Positions 34,974 through 43,776 are shown, counted from the stretch's first letter. The stretch: DNA of 64,000 nt from Lewinellaceae bacterium (GCA_016716135.1 JADJWX010000005.1:124001-188000), one strand, 5' to 3'. A program made the numbers and translations. The notes: a model not told the origin generated them from the sequence alone.

Positions 34974-35001
34974 ATTATTCCATATCGCAATATGGAATAA
35001 T
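34974..35001. promoter_or_regulatory. Palindromic operator candidate 1
   Basis: attattccatat (34974-34985) is the exact reverse complement of atatggaataat (34990-35001), with cgca between. It shares the core TATCGCAATA with operator candidate 2, and lies 69 bases before the start codon at 35070. Confidence 0.6.
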
Positions 35002-35038
35002 CCTCCACAAATAAATGGTTTTCAGCAAATAAACCCCA

Positions 35039-35063
35039 TACATTTGTGTATCGCAATACACAA
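35039..35063 (+). promoter_or_regulatory. Candidate -7 box overlapping palindromic operator candidate 2
   Basis: TACATTTG at 35039-35046 matches TAnnTTTG. The palindrome ttgtgtat-cgca-atacacaa occupies 35044-35063, six bases before the ATG at 35070. A protein bound there would cover the -7 box and the transcription start. The same TATCGCAATA core occurs in operator candidate 1. Confidence 0.6.
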
Positions 35064-35069
35064 TAATTC

Positions 35070-35594
35070 ATGAGCATTAAAGCAATTCCCACCCTTCGGC
35101 CACAAGACCTGGTGATCCTGTTAAAGATCATCCTGGAAGAAAACGGCGCCTGGAGCCAGGTTTCGCTGGCCAACGCCCTGTTTATCAGTCAATCTGAAAT
35201 CAGTGCGTCCCTGAAACGGTCTGCCTATGCCCGGTTGCTACAAAACAACAATAAAGTAGTAGCCAAACAGGCATTCTTGGACCTGTTGCACTACGGTGTT
35301 CCCTATATGTTTCCCCAGCAGCCCGGCGCGGTGGTACGGGGCATTCCAACCGCACACAGCGCAGAGCCGCTTGTACAGCACATCAGTAGTTCCGAAAGTG
35401 AAAACTATGTGTGGCCTTATGCCAAAGGCCACATGCGCGGGCACAGTATTTTGCCGCTTTACCCTTCGGTAGTGCAAGCGGTGGCCCTGGACCCGCAATT
35501 GTACGAGTTTCTGGCCCTGATAGATGCCTTGCGCGTAGGGCGGGCACGGGAGAAAAATTTGGCCCTGGAAATATTAACCCACAAACTATGCTAA
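35070..35594 (+). CDS. Helix-turn-helix protein, likely antitoxin/autoregulator
   Basis: A 174-residue protein. Residues about 28-55 (WSQVSLANALFISQSEISASLKRS) form a clear helix-turn-helix. The rest has conserved-looking blocks GVPYMFPQQPGAVVRGIPTAHSA, YVWPYAKGHMRGHSILPLYPSV and a C-terminal helix LIDALRVGRAREKNLALEIL. Its stop overlaps the start of the nucleotidyltransferase gene (ATGCTAA), showing translational coupling. Two palindromes sharing a core lie over its promoter, so self-repression is likely. It has no resemblance I can see to classical AbiEi beyond a DNA-binding N terminus, so it may be a separate antitoxin family. Confidence 0.75.
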   Translation: MSIKAIPTLRPQDLVILLKIILEENGAWSQVSLANALFISQSEISASLKRSAYARLLQNNNKVVAKQAFLDLLHYGVPYMFPQQPGAVVRGIPTAHSAEPLVQHISSSESENYVWPYAKGHMRGHSILPLYPSVVQAVALDPQLYEFLALIDALRVGRAREKNLALEILTHKLC

Positions 35595-36415
35595 AGAATA
35601 CGGCGATAAACAGAATGGCAACCGTCAAAATTGCCAAAGCCTTGGGGGAGCTCAATCGGGAAGTTGTTTTCGTCGGTGGCGCCATGGTCAGCCTGTACAT
35701 CGATGATCCCGCCGCAGAGGATATAAGACCAACCAAGGATATTGACCTGGCTTTTCAAATCACCACTGCCAGCCAACTGGAAGCACTGCGCCAGGCACTT
35801 ACTGAAAAAGGATTTCAGGAGCAGGCCGATTCGGCTGTCATTTGTCGATTTGCGTTTGAAGAACTGTTGGTAGACGTCATGTCAACTCAAGCAGTCGGTT
35901 GGGCGCCGGGCAATCGCTGGTTTCAACGCGGTTTCAATAAAGCAATTACTGTGCACCTGGATGACATAGCGGTAGAGGTGCTCACGCTTCCGTATTTTTT
36001 AGCATCAAAAATGGACGCCTTTTTTGACCGGGGGATGAAAGATCTGTATGCAAGTTCTGATTTGGAAGATATTGTGTACCTATTCAACTACACATCGGAT
36101 ATCGCAGAACAAATTCTAAGCGCAGCGGACGGGGAACTTAGAAGTTACCTGATTGAAAGCATCCGGAAAATGTTAGAGGATGACCAAATACTGAGTGCAT
36201 TGCCAGGGCATCTATACTTTGACGAAGTTGATGCCCGGATGGAAATACTCCTGGATAAAATGAAAAAACTCACCCATGGCCTACATCGTCCCCGCTCGCC
36301 CAACATGTTCCAAAATTTCATCCCAAACCACAATAGCACCAGCGCCCACCCCCTCAAACCTTCTTCCGCATCTGTTCCTCCACTTTTGTCGCATCGTACT
36401 GGCGCCGGCGAATGA
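35588..36415 (+). CDS. Nucleotidyltransferase (AbiEii/AbiGii-like), likely toxin
   Basis: A 275-residue protein with a polymerase-beta-like nucleotidyltransferase core: GG at 30-31 (VFVGGAMVSLY), the metal-binding pair Asp51-x-Asp53 in PTKDIDLAF and a probable third Asp96 in ELLVDVMS. A helical C-terminal domain follows (ASKMDAFFDRGMKDLYASSDLEDIVYLF). AbiEii-type enzymes block growth by adding nucleotides to RNA and are held by a partner antitoxin. ATG 35588 overlaps the previous stop. The last 45 or so residues, encoded by direct repeat B and by DNA antisense to the DUF6340 gene, look unlike a protein and were probably acquired on insertion. Confidence 0.82.
   Translation: MLKNTAINRMATVKIAKALGELNREVVFVGGAMVSLYIDDPAAEDIRPTKDIDLAFQITTASQLEALRQALTEKGFQEQADSAVICRFAFEELLVDVMSTQAVGWAPGNRWFQRGFNKAITVHLDDIAVEVLTLPYFLASKMDAFFDRGMKDLYASSDLEDIVYLFNYTSDIAEQILSAADGELRSYLIESIRKMLEDDQILSALPGHLYFDEVDARMEILLDKMKKLTHGLHRPRSPNMFQNFIPNHNSTSAHPLKPSSASVPPLLSHRTGAGE
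36299..36335. repeat. Direct repeat B, second copy of repeat A
   Basis: cccaacat ... caaaccacaata, the second copy of the 34826-34863 sequence, lies within the 3' end of the nucleotidyltransferase frame, 19 bases before the convergent DUF6340 gene ends. Confidence 0.65.
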
Positions 36416-37412
36416 TATCGATATAAGCGCGCGCTTTTTTGTTGCCGTATTGGGTCCAGGCTTTTTCGGCCCATACGAGGGCCAGATCGAGGTTGCCTTT
36501 CACCTCGGCCACGACGGCCATGTTGTAGGCGGCCCGTCCGGCGGCTTTGGGATTGTCCGTTGCCGTTGCTTCAATTTTTTTCCAAATTTCAGCCGCGCGA
36601 TCCCAGTTGTCCGCCTGGGCAAAGCGGTTTGCCTGCGCTGTTTGTTCCGAAAACCCTTTGGCTTTGGTGTAATACTGGCGTTTGACCGTCACATACACCG
36701 GCGCAATGCGCATGCCGTATTCCTGGCCAACGATAAAAGCGACTTTGCGCGTCACGGAAACTTGCGACGGCAAGCCGGATACGGCGCTGCGTTCGGTGCT
36801 CCCGGTATGCTGGTCTTCCAGAAAATCATCCGTCACCACCTCGTCAAAAATCGTTTTCGACGTCGGATCGTAAAAACGCCAACCCATGCGCACGGCGGTG
36901 CGCATATTGGCTACGTAATCGGTGCGGGTAGTGGTCGTGCCATCCTTGTTTTTCTTTTTGGATTGCCGGGTGCGGGTGCTGGTGTTATTGTCGGAATCAA
37001 ACGATTCAATGGCCACTACCGCGTCGGCGCTGTAGTCGCCGCAGATTTTTTCGATCTCGGCGCAGGGCAAGGGCGCCGGCAGGTTTACCCCGGCTTTGCT
37101 GCCGGACATTTCCACGCCGGTGGCGATCACCCGGAACCTGGGTGTGCGCTGCAAGGCGTCGGTCAGGCCCCGTACAGCCTCCTCGCGGCTGCGCCGGTCC
37201 TGGCCGATCGCTTCGCCGGTAAACAGGCCTTCCAGTACGTTCAGCCAACCGTTGGAGGGCTTGCTGCGGTCGATCACGGCAATTTTGGCGATATGGTCCG
37301 GGACTTTGAATTGTGCCGGTTGCAACACCGTCAGGCTGACGGACCGGGTACAGGCCGATGACAGGGCCAGCAAGCCCAAAAGGGTAAGGACTGTTACTGC
37401 ATGCATGCGCAT
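36354..37412 (-). CDS. DUF6340 family lipoprotein with TPR-like C terminus
   Basis: A 352-residue envelope protein. The signal peptide ends at lipobox LALSSAC. The body has the DUF6340-type pattern FKVPDHIAKIAVIDRSKPS, RGLTDALQRTPRFRVI, CGDYSADAVVAIESFD and MGWRFYDPTSKTIFDE. The last 80 residues carry TPR-like helices (NRFAQADNWDRAAEIWKKI, AAYNMAVVAEVKGNLDLALVWAEKAWTQYG). Function is unknown. Its 3' end overlaps the nucleotidyltransferase frame by 62 bases, which fits a module inserted next to it. The start at 37412 gives the signal peptide; the open frame to 37562 does not. Confidence 0.83.
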   Translation of the reverse strand: MRMHAVTVLTLLGLLALSSACTRSVSLTVLQPAQFKVPDHIAKIAVIDRSKPSNGWLNVLEGLFTGEAIGQDRRSREEAVRGLTDALQRTPRFRVIATGVEMSGSKAGVNLPAPLPCAEIEKICGDYSADAVVAIESFDSDNNTSTRTRQSKKKNKDGTTTTRTDYVANMRTAVRMGWRFYDPTSKTIFDEVVTDDFLEDQHTGSTERSAVSGLPSQVSVTRKVAFIVGQEYGMRIAPVYVTVKRQYYTKAKGFSEQTAQANRFAQADNWDRAAEIWKKIEATATDNPKAAGRAAYNMAVVAEVKGNLDLALVWAEKAWTQYGNKKARAYIDIIRRRQYDATKVEEQMRKKV

Positions 37413-37635
37413 AAGGCTAAGATTTAGGTGGTGAAGCGGCGGTTTCCTGCTGCCGGGTAAAATTCGCTGATTTTCCGGAAACTTGTGGGTAGAAGATTGC
37501 CGGGCGTTTTGTGCCTTCTCCGGCTGTGCGTATTGATAGGGTGGCACGGCCGGGAGCGCCAACTGGCTGTACAGGAATTAAAAAAGCGGATATGCGGATG
37601 AACAGTAAAATTGAACAAATTGCTAAATACTAAAA

Positions 37636-38019
37636 ATGAAAATCGAAAATCTGAATACGGATCTTTTAGTAATCGGGGTTTTATTTTTTGAAGAATATAA
37701 TACACCGTACATAGAATCTGCGTACAAGGAATTAGATTTGGTAATTCAGGCATTTAGACCGATGCTTGACAACGTGGGTAAAGTTGAAAAACTAATAAAT
37801 GACTCAATAAAACTGAAGGAAGGAAATTCACTTGAGAATTGTATTGGTGAAAATGAAACAATGATTTATTTCAATGATGGATATTTTCAATTTGACTCAA
37901 TTGTTCTCAGTCCTGAAATTTATCTGGAATTAGAAGCGTCAAGCTGGTTTATGTTGTTGGAAAACTTGAAATCATTTATGATAAAACAGAAAGGGAAAAA
38001 ATTTAAAGTCCGATTTTGA
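37636..38019 (+). CDS. Hypothetical protein
   Basis: A 127-residue protein with no signal peptide: MKIENLNTDLLVIGVLFF, EEYNTPYIESAYKELDLVIQAF, NCIGENETMIYFNDGYFQF, LEASSWFMLLENLKSF. I recognise no family. Codon use and base composition are strongly AT-rich compared with neighbours, pointing to an accessory, possibly acquired gene of the immunity-protein size class; that is only a size and context guess. It is isolated between the DUF6340 and DUF2200 genes. Confidence 0.6.
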   Translation: MKIENLNTDLLVIGVLFFEEYNTPYIESAYKELDLVIQAFRPMLDNVGKVEKLINDSIKLKEGNSLENCIGENETMIYFNDGYFQFDSIVLSPEIYLELEASSWFMLLENLKSFMIKQKGKKFKVRF

Positions 38020-38155
38020 ATTATTACTTTCGATAAAGCAGAATCAACGATTTAATTCCAGCAAATAGAAAAATTAAAAATAAACCGGCGCCCCAAGCCG
38101 GCTCCATATTTTCTGTATCTGTGGCGCATCAAGCGCCGCAAAAGCACACCTGCCA

Positions 38156-38512
38156 ATGCAAAACAAAAACACCAGAATATTCAAAATGGCCTTCGCCAGT
38201 GTATACCCGCACTACATCGCCAAAGCGGAGAAAAAGGGCCGTACCAAAGCCGAGGTCGATACCATCATTTGCTGGCTGACTGGCTATGACCCAAACGCCC
38301 TGCAGGCGCAGATCGATAACAAAACGGACTTTGAAACCTTCTTTGCGCAGGCGCCGCAACTGCATCCCAATGCCTCAAAAATTACCGGCGTCATCTGCGG
38401 CTACCGGGTGGAGGAAATCGAAGACAAACTGATGCAAAAAATCCGGTACCTGGATAAGCTGATTGACGAATTGGCGAAAGGAAAGGCGATGGAAAAGATT
38501 TTACGCACGTAG
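38156..38512 (+). CDS. DUF2200 domain-containing protein
   Basis: A 118-residue small soluble protein with the DUF2200 pattern: RIFKMAFASVYPHYIAKAEKKGRTKAEVDTIICWLTGY, FETFFAQAPQLHPNASKITGVICGYRVEEIEDKLMQKIRYLDKLIDELAKGK. The family is widespread in bacteria and uncharacterised; it often occurs near transferred genes. The 25-base gap to the methyltransferase gene suggests cotranscription. Confidence 0.87.
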   Translation: MQNKNTRIFKMAFASVYPHYIAKAEKKGRTKAEVDTIICWLTGYDPNALQAQIDNKTDFETFFAQAPQLHPNASKITGVICGYRVEEIEDKLMQKIRYLDKLIDELAKGKAMEKILRT

Positions 38513-38536
38513 ATTGCATGCATTAACAGGGCGACC

Positions 38537-39166
38537 ATGAAAAAATTCAACAGAAAAGCCCATTGGGAAACCATCTATCAGACGAAAAAATTCGAAGAAA
38601 CAGGCTGGTATCAGCAAACGCCGGTAACCTCCCTGGCTTTTGTGGCGAAACTAAAACTACCCCATACGGCAAGAATCATCGATGTGGGCGGTGGCGACAG
38701 CTATTTTGTTGACCACCTGCTCGATTTGGGTTTTGAAAACATCACCGTCCTGGATATTTCCAAAACGGCAATAGCGCGCGCAAAAGCAAGGCTTGGCGAA
38801 AGGGCAAAAAAAGTGCACTGGATCGTTTGTGATGTATCCCAGTTCAAACCCGCGCAGCAATATGATTTTTGGCACGACCGGGCCGCCTTTCACTTCCTGA
38901 CCGAGGAACGCGAAATTGAGCACTACCTCCGCACCATACGGGATTGTCTGGCCGAAAACGGTTTTTTGGTCATAGGGACCTTCTCCGAACAGGGCCCGAA
39001 AACGTGCAGCGGTATTCCTGTGCACCAATATTCCGAAGCCTCGATGACAGAAAAACTGGGGCAATTTTTTGAGCGGATCGAATGCATCACACTGGATCAC
39101 CTGACACCATTCAATACGACGCAGCATTACCTCTTTTGCTGTTTTAAGCAATTGAATTTGAATTAA
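38537..39166 (+). CDS. Class I SAM-dependent methyltransferase
   Basis: A 209-residue soluble enzyme. It has the SAM-binding motif I IIDVGGGDSYFVDHLLDLG, motif II ITVLDIS, and post-II VHWIVCDVSQF, DFWHDRAAFHFL and LRTIRDCLAENGFLVIGTFSEQGP. The N-terminal HWETIYQTKKFEETGWYQ is typical of small-molecule (thiopurine- or tellurite-type) methyltransferases in this group. The substrate is unknown. It follows the DUF2200 gene closely. Confidence 0.87.
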   Translation: MKKFNRKAHWETIYQTKKFEETGWYQQTPVTSLAFVAKLKLPHTARIIDVGGGDSYFVDHLLDLGFENITVLDISKTAIARAKARLGERAKKVHWIVCDVSQFKPAQQYDFWHDRAAFHFLTEEREIEHYLRTIRDCLAENGFLVIGTFSEQGPKTCSGIPVHQYSEASMTEKLGQFFERIECITLDHLTPFNTTQHYLFCCFKQLNLN

Positions 39167-39276
39167 TTCAAAGCGCAGATGCCATCGACAAACACCGTCC
39201 GGCGCTAAAAACCTACCCGCTGTCTTCTCCTTCGATCCGTTAACCGCCATTCCCGGTTTCAGACGAATGTGGCGTG

Positions 39277-39284
39277 TACGTTTG
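39277..39284 (+). promoter_or_regulatory. Candidate -7 promoter element
   Basis: TACGTTTG fits TAnnTTTG and lies 32 bases before the ATG at 39317. Confidence 0.4.
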
Positions 39285-39316
39285 CACAAATCAACCGTTC
39301 ACTAAAATCATACGTC

Positions 39317-39757
39317 ATGAAAAACGCGGTAAAAAATCTATTGTATCTATTTCTTTTTCTATTCCCGGCCGGTTTTTTCGCCAGTGTGGCTGCTCCGGCC
39401 GCAAGCCCGTCGCCGGGCCTGAGGGCCGCTGCCGAGGCGCCATACGGCGGCGCGTATTTGCTGTTTGCCGGAAAATTCGGCGGGGAGATCAGCCGGAAAG
39501 AAATCGCCGGCCACGCCGAAGTAAGTGTCGACGGCTGTGCCAAAGGCTCGCAGATTTTTCAATTTACCCTGTACATCACCAAAGACGGCAATACCGTTTC
39601 GATGAAGAGTAAATCCAATATCCTGACCGCCGAGATGAGCGCTAAACTGAAAAGCCTGTCGAAAGGCGACTCCTTTGAATTCCGGAATACGAAAGCCCAC
39701 TTGCCCAATGGCAAGGATGTGGTGGATGTGTACGCAAAACGGTTTGTTGTGGTGTAA
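39317..39757 (+). CDS. Secreted hypothetical protein, GldM-C-terminal-like
   Basis: A 146-residue protein with a signal peptide (LLYLFLFLFPAGFFASVAA) and one compact domain: GGAYLLFAGKFGGEISRKEI, SQIFQFTLYITKDGNTVSMK, then SNILTAEMSAKLKSLSKGDSFEFRNTKAHLPNGKDVV. The order of an odd two-strand start, a K-D-G-x strand, an L-T-x-x-M-x-x-L-K helix and a G-D-x-F-x-F/Y strand resembles the last domain of the gliding/T9SS protein GldM, but this is a reading by eye. Function unknown. The start at 39317 is chosen for the signal peptide. Confidence 0.68.
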   Translation: MKNAVKNLLYLFLFLFPAGFFASVAAPAASPSPGLRAAAEAPYGGAYLLFAGKFGGEISRKEIAGHAEVSVDGCAKGSQIFQFTLYITKDGNTVSMKSKSNILTAEMSAKLKSLSKGDSFEFRNTKAHLPNGKDVVDVYAKRFVVV

Positions 39758-39760
39758 TGG

Positions 39761-39976
39761 TTTCACCACGGAGTTACGGAGGCCACGAAGACATCACCGC
39801 AGGCGATATCTCCGTGGCCTCCGTGCCTCGTATGGGTGGCTGGGTTATGTGGGTTTTCGTCCTACGGCTCGCCGGGGCTTAACTTCGGTTGTGTTGCCCC
39901 TGGTTAGGCTTTGTGTGTAATGGACAGGCTCAAAGCCGTAGGACGAGTAAGACCCCTCCGTGCCTCCGTGGTGAAA
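39761..39976. repeat. 216-bp nested inverted-repeat element
   Basis: The outer arms tttcaccacggag (39761-39773) and ctccgtggtgaaa (39964-39976) pair exactly. Inside, acggaggccacg pairs with cgtggcctccgt, and cgtcctacggct (about 39857) pairs with agccgtaggacg (about 39933). It fills most of the 330-base gap before the DUF6090 gene. Confidence 0.78.
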
Positions 39977-40087
39977 AAATTATCTACGAAGAGCGTTTCA
40001 ATCTGATGCAGCTGCAATAACTTGCCAACACACAGCGACATCATTTTCGCGAACCGCTTTTCATTTAGTATAGATTTTCAATAGTTG

Positions 40088-40861
40088 ATGATACAATTTT
40101 TCAGAAAAGTCAGACAGAAATTAATTACTGAAAAAAAGTTTGGTAACTACCTGTTGTATGCTATTGGAGAAATTATTCTTGTCGTAATCGGAATATTGAT
40201 TGCCCTGGCGATCAATAACAATAATGAATACAAAACAACAAGAAAAAAGGAGCAAACCTATCTCCTTGGCTTGCGGAGTGAATTTCAAACCAGCCGACTG
40301 AAATTGCAGGAACTGATCCGGGTAAATAAAAGCAATTACGAAGGCGCTAAAAAAATAGTGGAATTTATTTCCGATAAAACGACCCCGCCCACAGAAAAAC
40401 AGTTTTCGGAAGTACTGTTCAACACCTTTGCTTTTGATATCGCTTTTAACCCCAATAATTCCCTGTTAAGTGAAATGACACATTCCGGGAGTTTGAAGGA
40501 TATATTAAATCTTGAATTGCGAAAGCGGCTGACCAGTTGGCTGTCAACCTTAGACGATATTGCCAAGCAGGAAAAGGAGCTTGCCGTTCAACGGGAGCAT
40601 ATACTTGATCTGTTTCGGTCCGATGCATACAGCCTCAGAACCATATTGGACCAAACGGAAGTATCCGACAAGGAAATAGGCTTATCGCAAAAGACGACCA
40701 CTGCCAGCAACCTCCAACTCTTGCATTCCAGGGCATTCGAAAACAATATTCTGCTGTTTATGCTTACCAGCCGCGCCACCGAAACGGCACATTACCAACC
40801 GCTGCTGGAGGATATAGATGCCATCTTGGAATTGATCAATGCAGAGATAAAAAGCAACTAA
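40088..40861 (+). CDS. DUF6090 family membrane protein
   Basis: A 257-residue protein. It opens with MIQFFRKVRQKLITEKKFGNYL and one transmembrane helix YAIGEIILVVIGILIALAIN at about 27-46, which is the strong DUF6090 signature. The rest is a long soluble helical region (ELIRVNKSNYEGAKKIVEFI, LTSWLSTLDDIAKQEKELAVQREHI) on the outer face of the inner membrane. These proteins often occur in multiple copies in Bacteroidota and have no known role. The ATG at 40088 is used in place of a TTG three bases before. Confidence 0.85.
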   Translation: MIQFFRKVRQKLITEKKFGNYLLYAIGEIILVVIGILIALAINNNNEYKTTRKKEQTYLLGLRSEFQTSRLKLQELIRVNKSNYEGAKKIVEFISDKTTPPTEKQFSEVLFNTFAFDIAFNPNNSLLSEMTHSGSLKDILNLELRKRLTSWLSTLDDIAKQEKELAVQREHILDLFRSDAYSLRTILDQTEVSDKEIGLSQKTTTASNLQLLHSRAFENNILLFMLTSRATETAHYQPLLEDIDAILELINAEIKSN

Positions 40862-40900
40862 ACCTGCGTTGCCCAAGCTGCCGTTTCATTGGAGCAGGCC

Positions 40901-40938
40901 AGTACCTTTTCCAATCCGGCCGGATTGGAAAAGGTACT
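40901..40938. terminator. Perfect 38-bp palindrome between convergent genes
   Basis: agtaccttttccaatccgg (40901-40919) is followed at once by its exact reverse complement (40920-40938), with no loop. It lies 39 bases after the DUF6090 stop and 74 bases beyond the end of the convergent delta-60 gene, so a shared terminator or cruciform is likely. Confidence 0.7.
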
Positions 40939-41012
40939 TATGATCGCCAGGGTCTGGTTGAACGTGTTCAAGTGCTTTGGCTAACTCCTGAGGTTACGCT
41001 CCTTCACGCTTT

Positions 41013-43776
41013 TTACCGGATAATTTTGACTGTCCGTACACCAAGCGGGGTTTTTATCGACAGGAAATAAGCCCCTGCTGCCATATCAACGGGCATCTCA
41101 AGTTGCTCCTCGTGCTCACCGGCATCGCGCGATTCAGCCTGGATAAATGTTTTTAGCATACGGCCCTGTAAATCGTATAACTCAATTGAAACTTGCGTGC
41201 GCTCCCGGAGCGTATATTTTAATTGGGCAAAATGACCAACCGGATTAGGATAGATCAGCACCATGTGATCGTCGGAATTATTGTCGACTACACCGACATT
41301 CAGATCCGTCAGGTAGCGGAGCAGCGCGAAATCATATGAGGGCTGGGCATCCAGGTAACCACCGACTACAATTTTGCCATCAGGTTGAAGGGCAACGGAG
41401 GTTGCAAACCCGTCGCTGACGTCCTGGGAAACCACGACTTTTCCCTTATCCCCGAAGTTGTCGTCCAGCGTGCCATCCGAAAGATACCGGGCCACTGCCA
41501 TTCTGTAAAAGAGGTCGGTCTTGATCGTACCGGCGGCAATTATTTTTCCGTCGGGTTGCAGGGCAAGGGCATTGATCTGGTCAAAGTTCCCGGCGAAGTC
41601 GGTACTGACTGCTCCATTGATTCCAAAACTGTTGTCGAGGTTTCCGTTGGATAAAAAGCGCGTGAGCCTGAAGTCGCCATCAGCGTTACCGCCGGTCAGA
41701 ATTTTTCCATCGGGTTGCAGGGCAATACTGGAAACAGATCCAGTCGACGATGGCGCCTGACCGCTTGTGCCAAAGCTGTTGTCGGGGCTTCCATCGGAAT
41801 TGTATCTGAGCAATGCAAGTTGCGCATCAAGGGCTTGTTCACTTTGCCCGGCCACAAGTATTTTCCCATCGGGCTGAAGGGCTAACGCATTGGCATAGTC
41901 CCAGCGGTTGTTTATATCTGATGTGACCATGCCATCCGCAGAAAAAAAGTAGTCAGGTGTGCCATTGGCATTATAGCGGCGTACAATAAAATCGGTTCTC
42001 TCGCTCATCGACATACGGCCAGATCCGGCTGTGATAATCTTTCCATCGGGTTGCAACCGGACAGCCCGGGTTTCATCGAGTTGAAACGTACTGTCGACCA
42101 TAAATCCAGTTTGATTAAACGTTGGGTCAGGATTGCCTGCCGAATTCAGGCGCATAACGATGGAATGATAATACTGACTAATATTCTGATGCTGCTTACT
42201 TCCCGCTGCAATTATTTTCCCGTCAGGCTGAATGCTAACTGCATTGGCACGCTCGAAAGAGGTACCGAGGTTGATGGTTTTCTTCCCGGCATCTCCGAAA
42301 TCGGGGTCAAGTTGTCCGTCAGATAAATATTGGATAAAGGCGTAATCGTTACCCATATTCGAGGAAGTTGAATACCCGGCAGCCAAAATCCTGCCGTCGG
42401 GTTTTAGGGCAATTGACGTAAGCCGATCATCCTTAAAATCGAAATCAGTAAGCACGGTTCCGGCATTGCCAAAAGCATTATCAAAGCTTCCGTCCGGATT
42501 CAACCGTCTAAGGGCAAAATCATTAGTTTCTCTTTTTCCACCGAAACCGGACAGTACCACCTGGCCGTCAGCCTGTACGGCCATAGCCCTTGCTTCGTCC
42601 CGGCTATTTTGAAAATCCGTGATGAGGGCCCCGTTCTGGCCAAAGCTACTGTCGGGGTTGCCGTTGCTGAAGAAGCGGCTCAGAAAAAAATCTTCGTACC
42701 CGTTGTCGTTGGTGACAGTGCCGCCCACCAAAAATTTGCCGTTATTAAGCAACGCCACCGAATAGGCTTTACTTGGTTTATCACCAATTAAGGTTGTCAC
42801 TTTGCCATTGACGCCAAATGAAAGATCCGGCGTTCCATCTGAGGTGATACATTGCAAGGCCAACTTTTTTGCCCAAATCGTATCCCCCGACTAAAATATT
42901 CCCGTTTGGAAAAATGCTAAGGCAGGAAGCTGCATAAATTGTGTTAACTCCAAAGCTCGTTTTCACCAAACCATTTGAACCGAAGGTATTGTCCAGCGCC
43001 CCGTTTGGGAGCAACCGAATGGTGGCAAAAAACAAGGTGTACGACATAAACCCAAACAGCTCGGTATATCCTGTTGCCACCAGTTTGCCATCGGCTTGTA
43101 ATGCGATCGAATAAATATTATCGTGGTCCGAATAGAATTTGCTTACAAATCCATTTGTGCCAAAAGTTGGGTTTAGGTTGCCGTTGGTGTCGTATTGCGC
43201 GAGGAAGAAGCCAACTGAACCGGCGGGCCCGGAACTGCCGGCCACCACGATGTAGCCATTGGGAAGCAAGAGAAGGCAAAAAGCAGTTTGAACACCGGAT
43301 AATGAATCGGTGGTTACGCGTCCGGCGTTGCCAAAACTGCTGTCCAGGGTTCCATTGGGTAAATACCGCGCCAAGGCAAAATCGCGACTGGTCAGTGGGT
43401 TGCTCGTATAACCGGCCAGGATAATTTTTCCATCGGGTTGAACGGCAATTGCATTGGCACTTTCATCGGCGTTACCGAAATCAGTAATCACGATGCCCTT
43501 GTCGCCGAAAGTAGTATCCAGTTTCCCATTGGGTAAATACTGCGCCAGCGCCCAATCTACATTGCCGGGGCTGCCGAGGGTATTGCCGGCCAGAATAATT
43601 TTTCCGTTGGGCAATAGAGCCATTGCATTGCCCTTATCGTCGCCGGGACTAATTTGAGTGAGGATTTTGCCTGCGATGCCAAAGTCGGGATCTAACTTAA
43701 TTGTTTGTGCCTGGAGTGCACTTAATGAAAAAAGGAGAGCAAACAAATAGTAGGTACTGCAACTTAGGTTTTTCAT
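41013..43776 (-). CDS. Delta-60 repeat protein with T9SS C-terminal sorting domain, +1 frameshift near 42867
   Basis: About 920 residues once one extra base is removed: a run of six A (plus-strand T at 42865-42870) should be five, joining YDLGKK to LALQCITSDG. The signal peptide starts MKNLSCSTYYLFALLFSL. About 14 delta-60 repeats of the form L-x-P-D/N-G-K-I-x-x-A-G follow through both frames. The final 80 residues (VYPNPVGHFAQLKYTL, IELYDLQGRML, GAYFLSIKTPLGVRTVKIIR) are a type A T9SS sorting domain, so the protein should be exported to the cell surface or medium. The reading frame split makes it look like two genes. Confidence 0.85.

Noticed and set aside
42781..43776. Two separate delta-60 genes
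   Set aside because: The repeat pattern continues unbroken across the frame change at a run of six A; only the first part has a signal peptide and only the second has the sorting domain.
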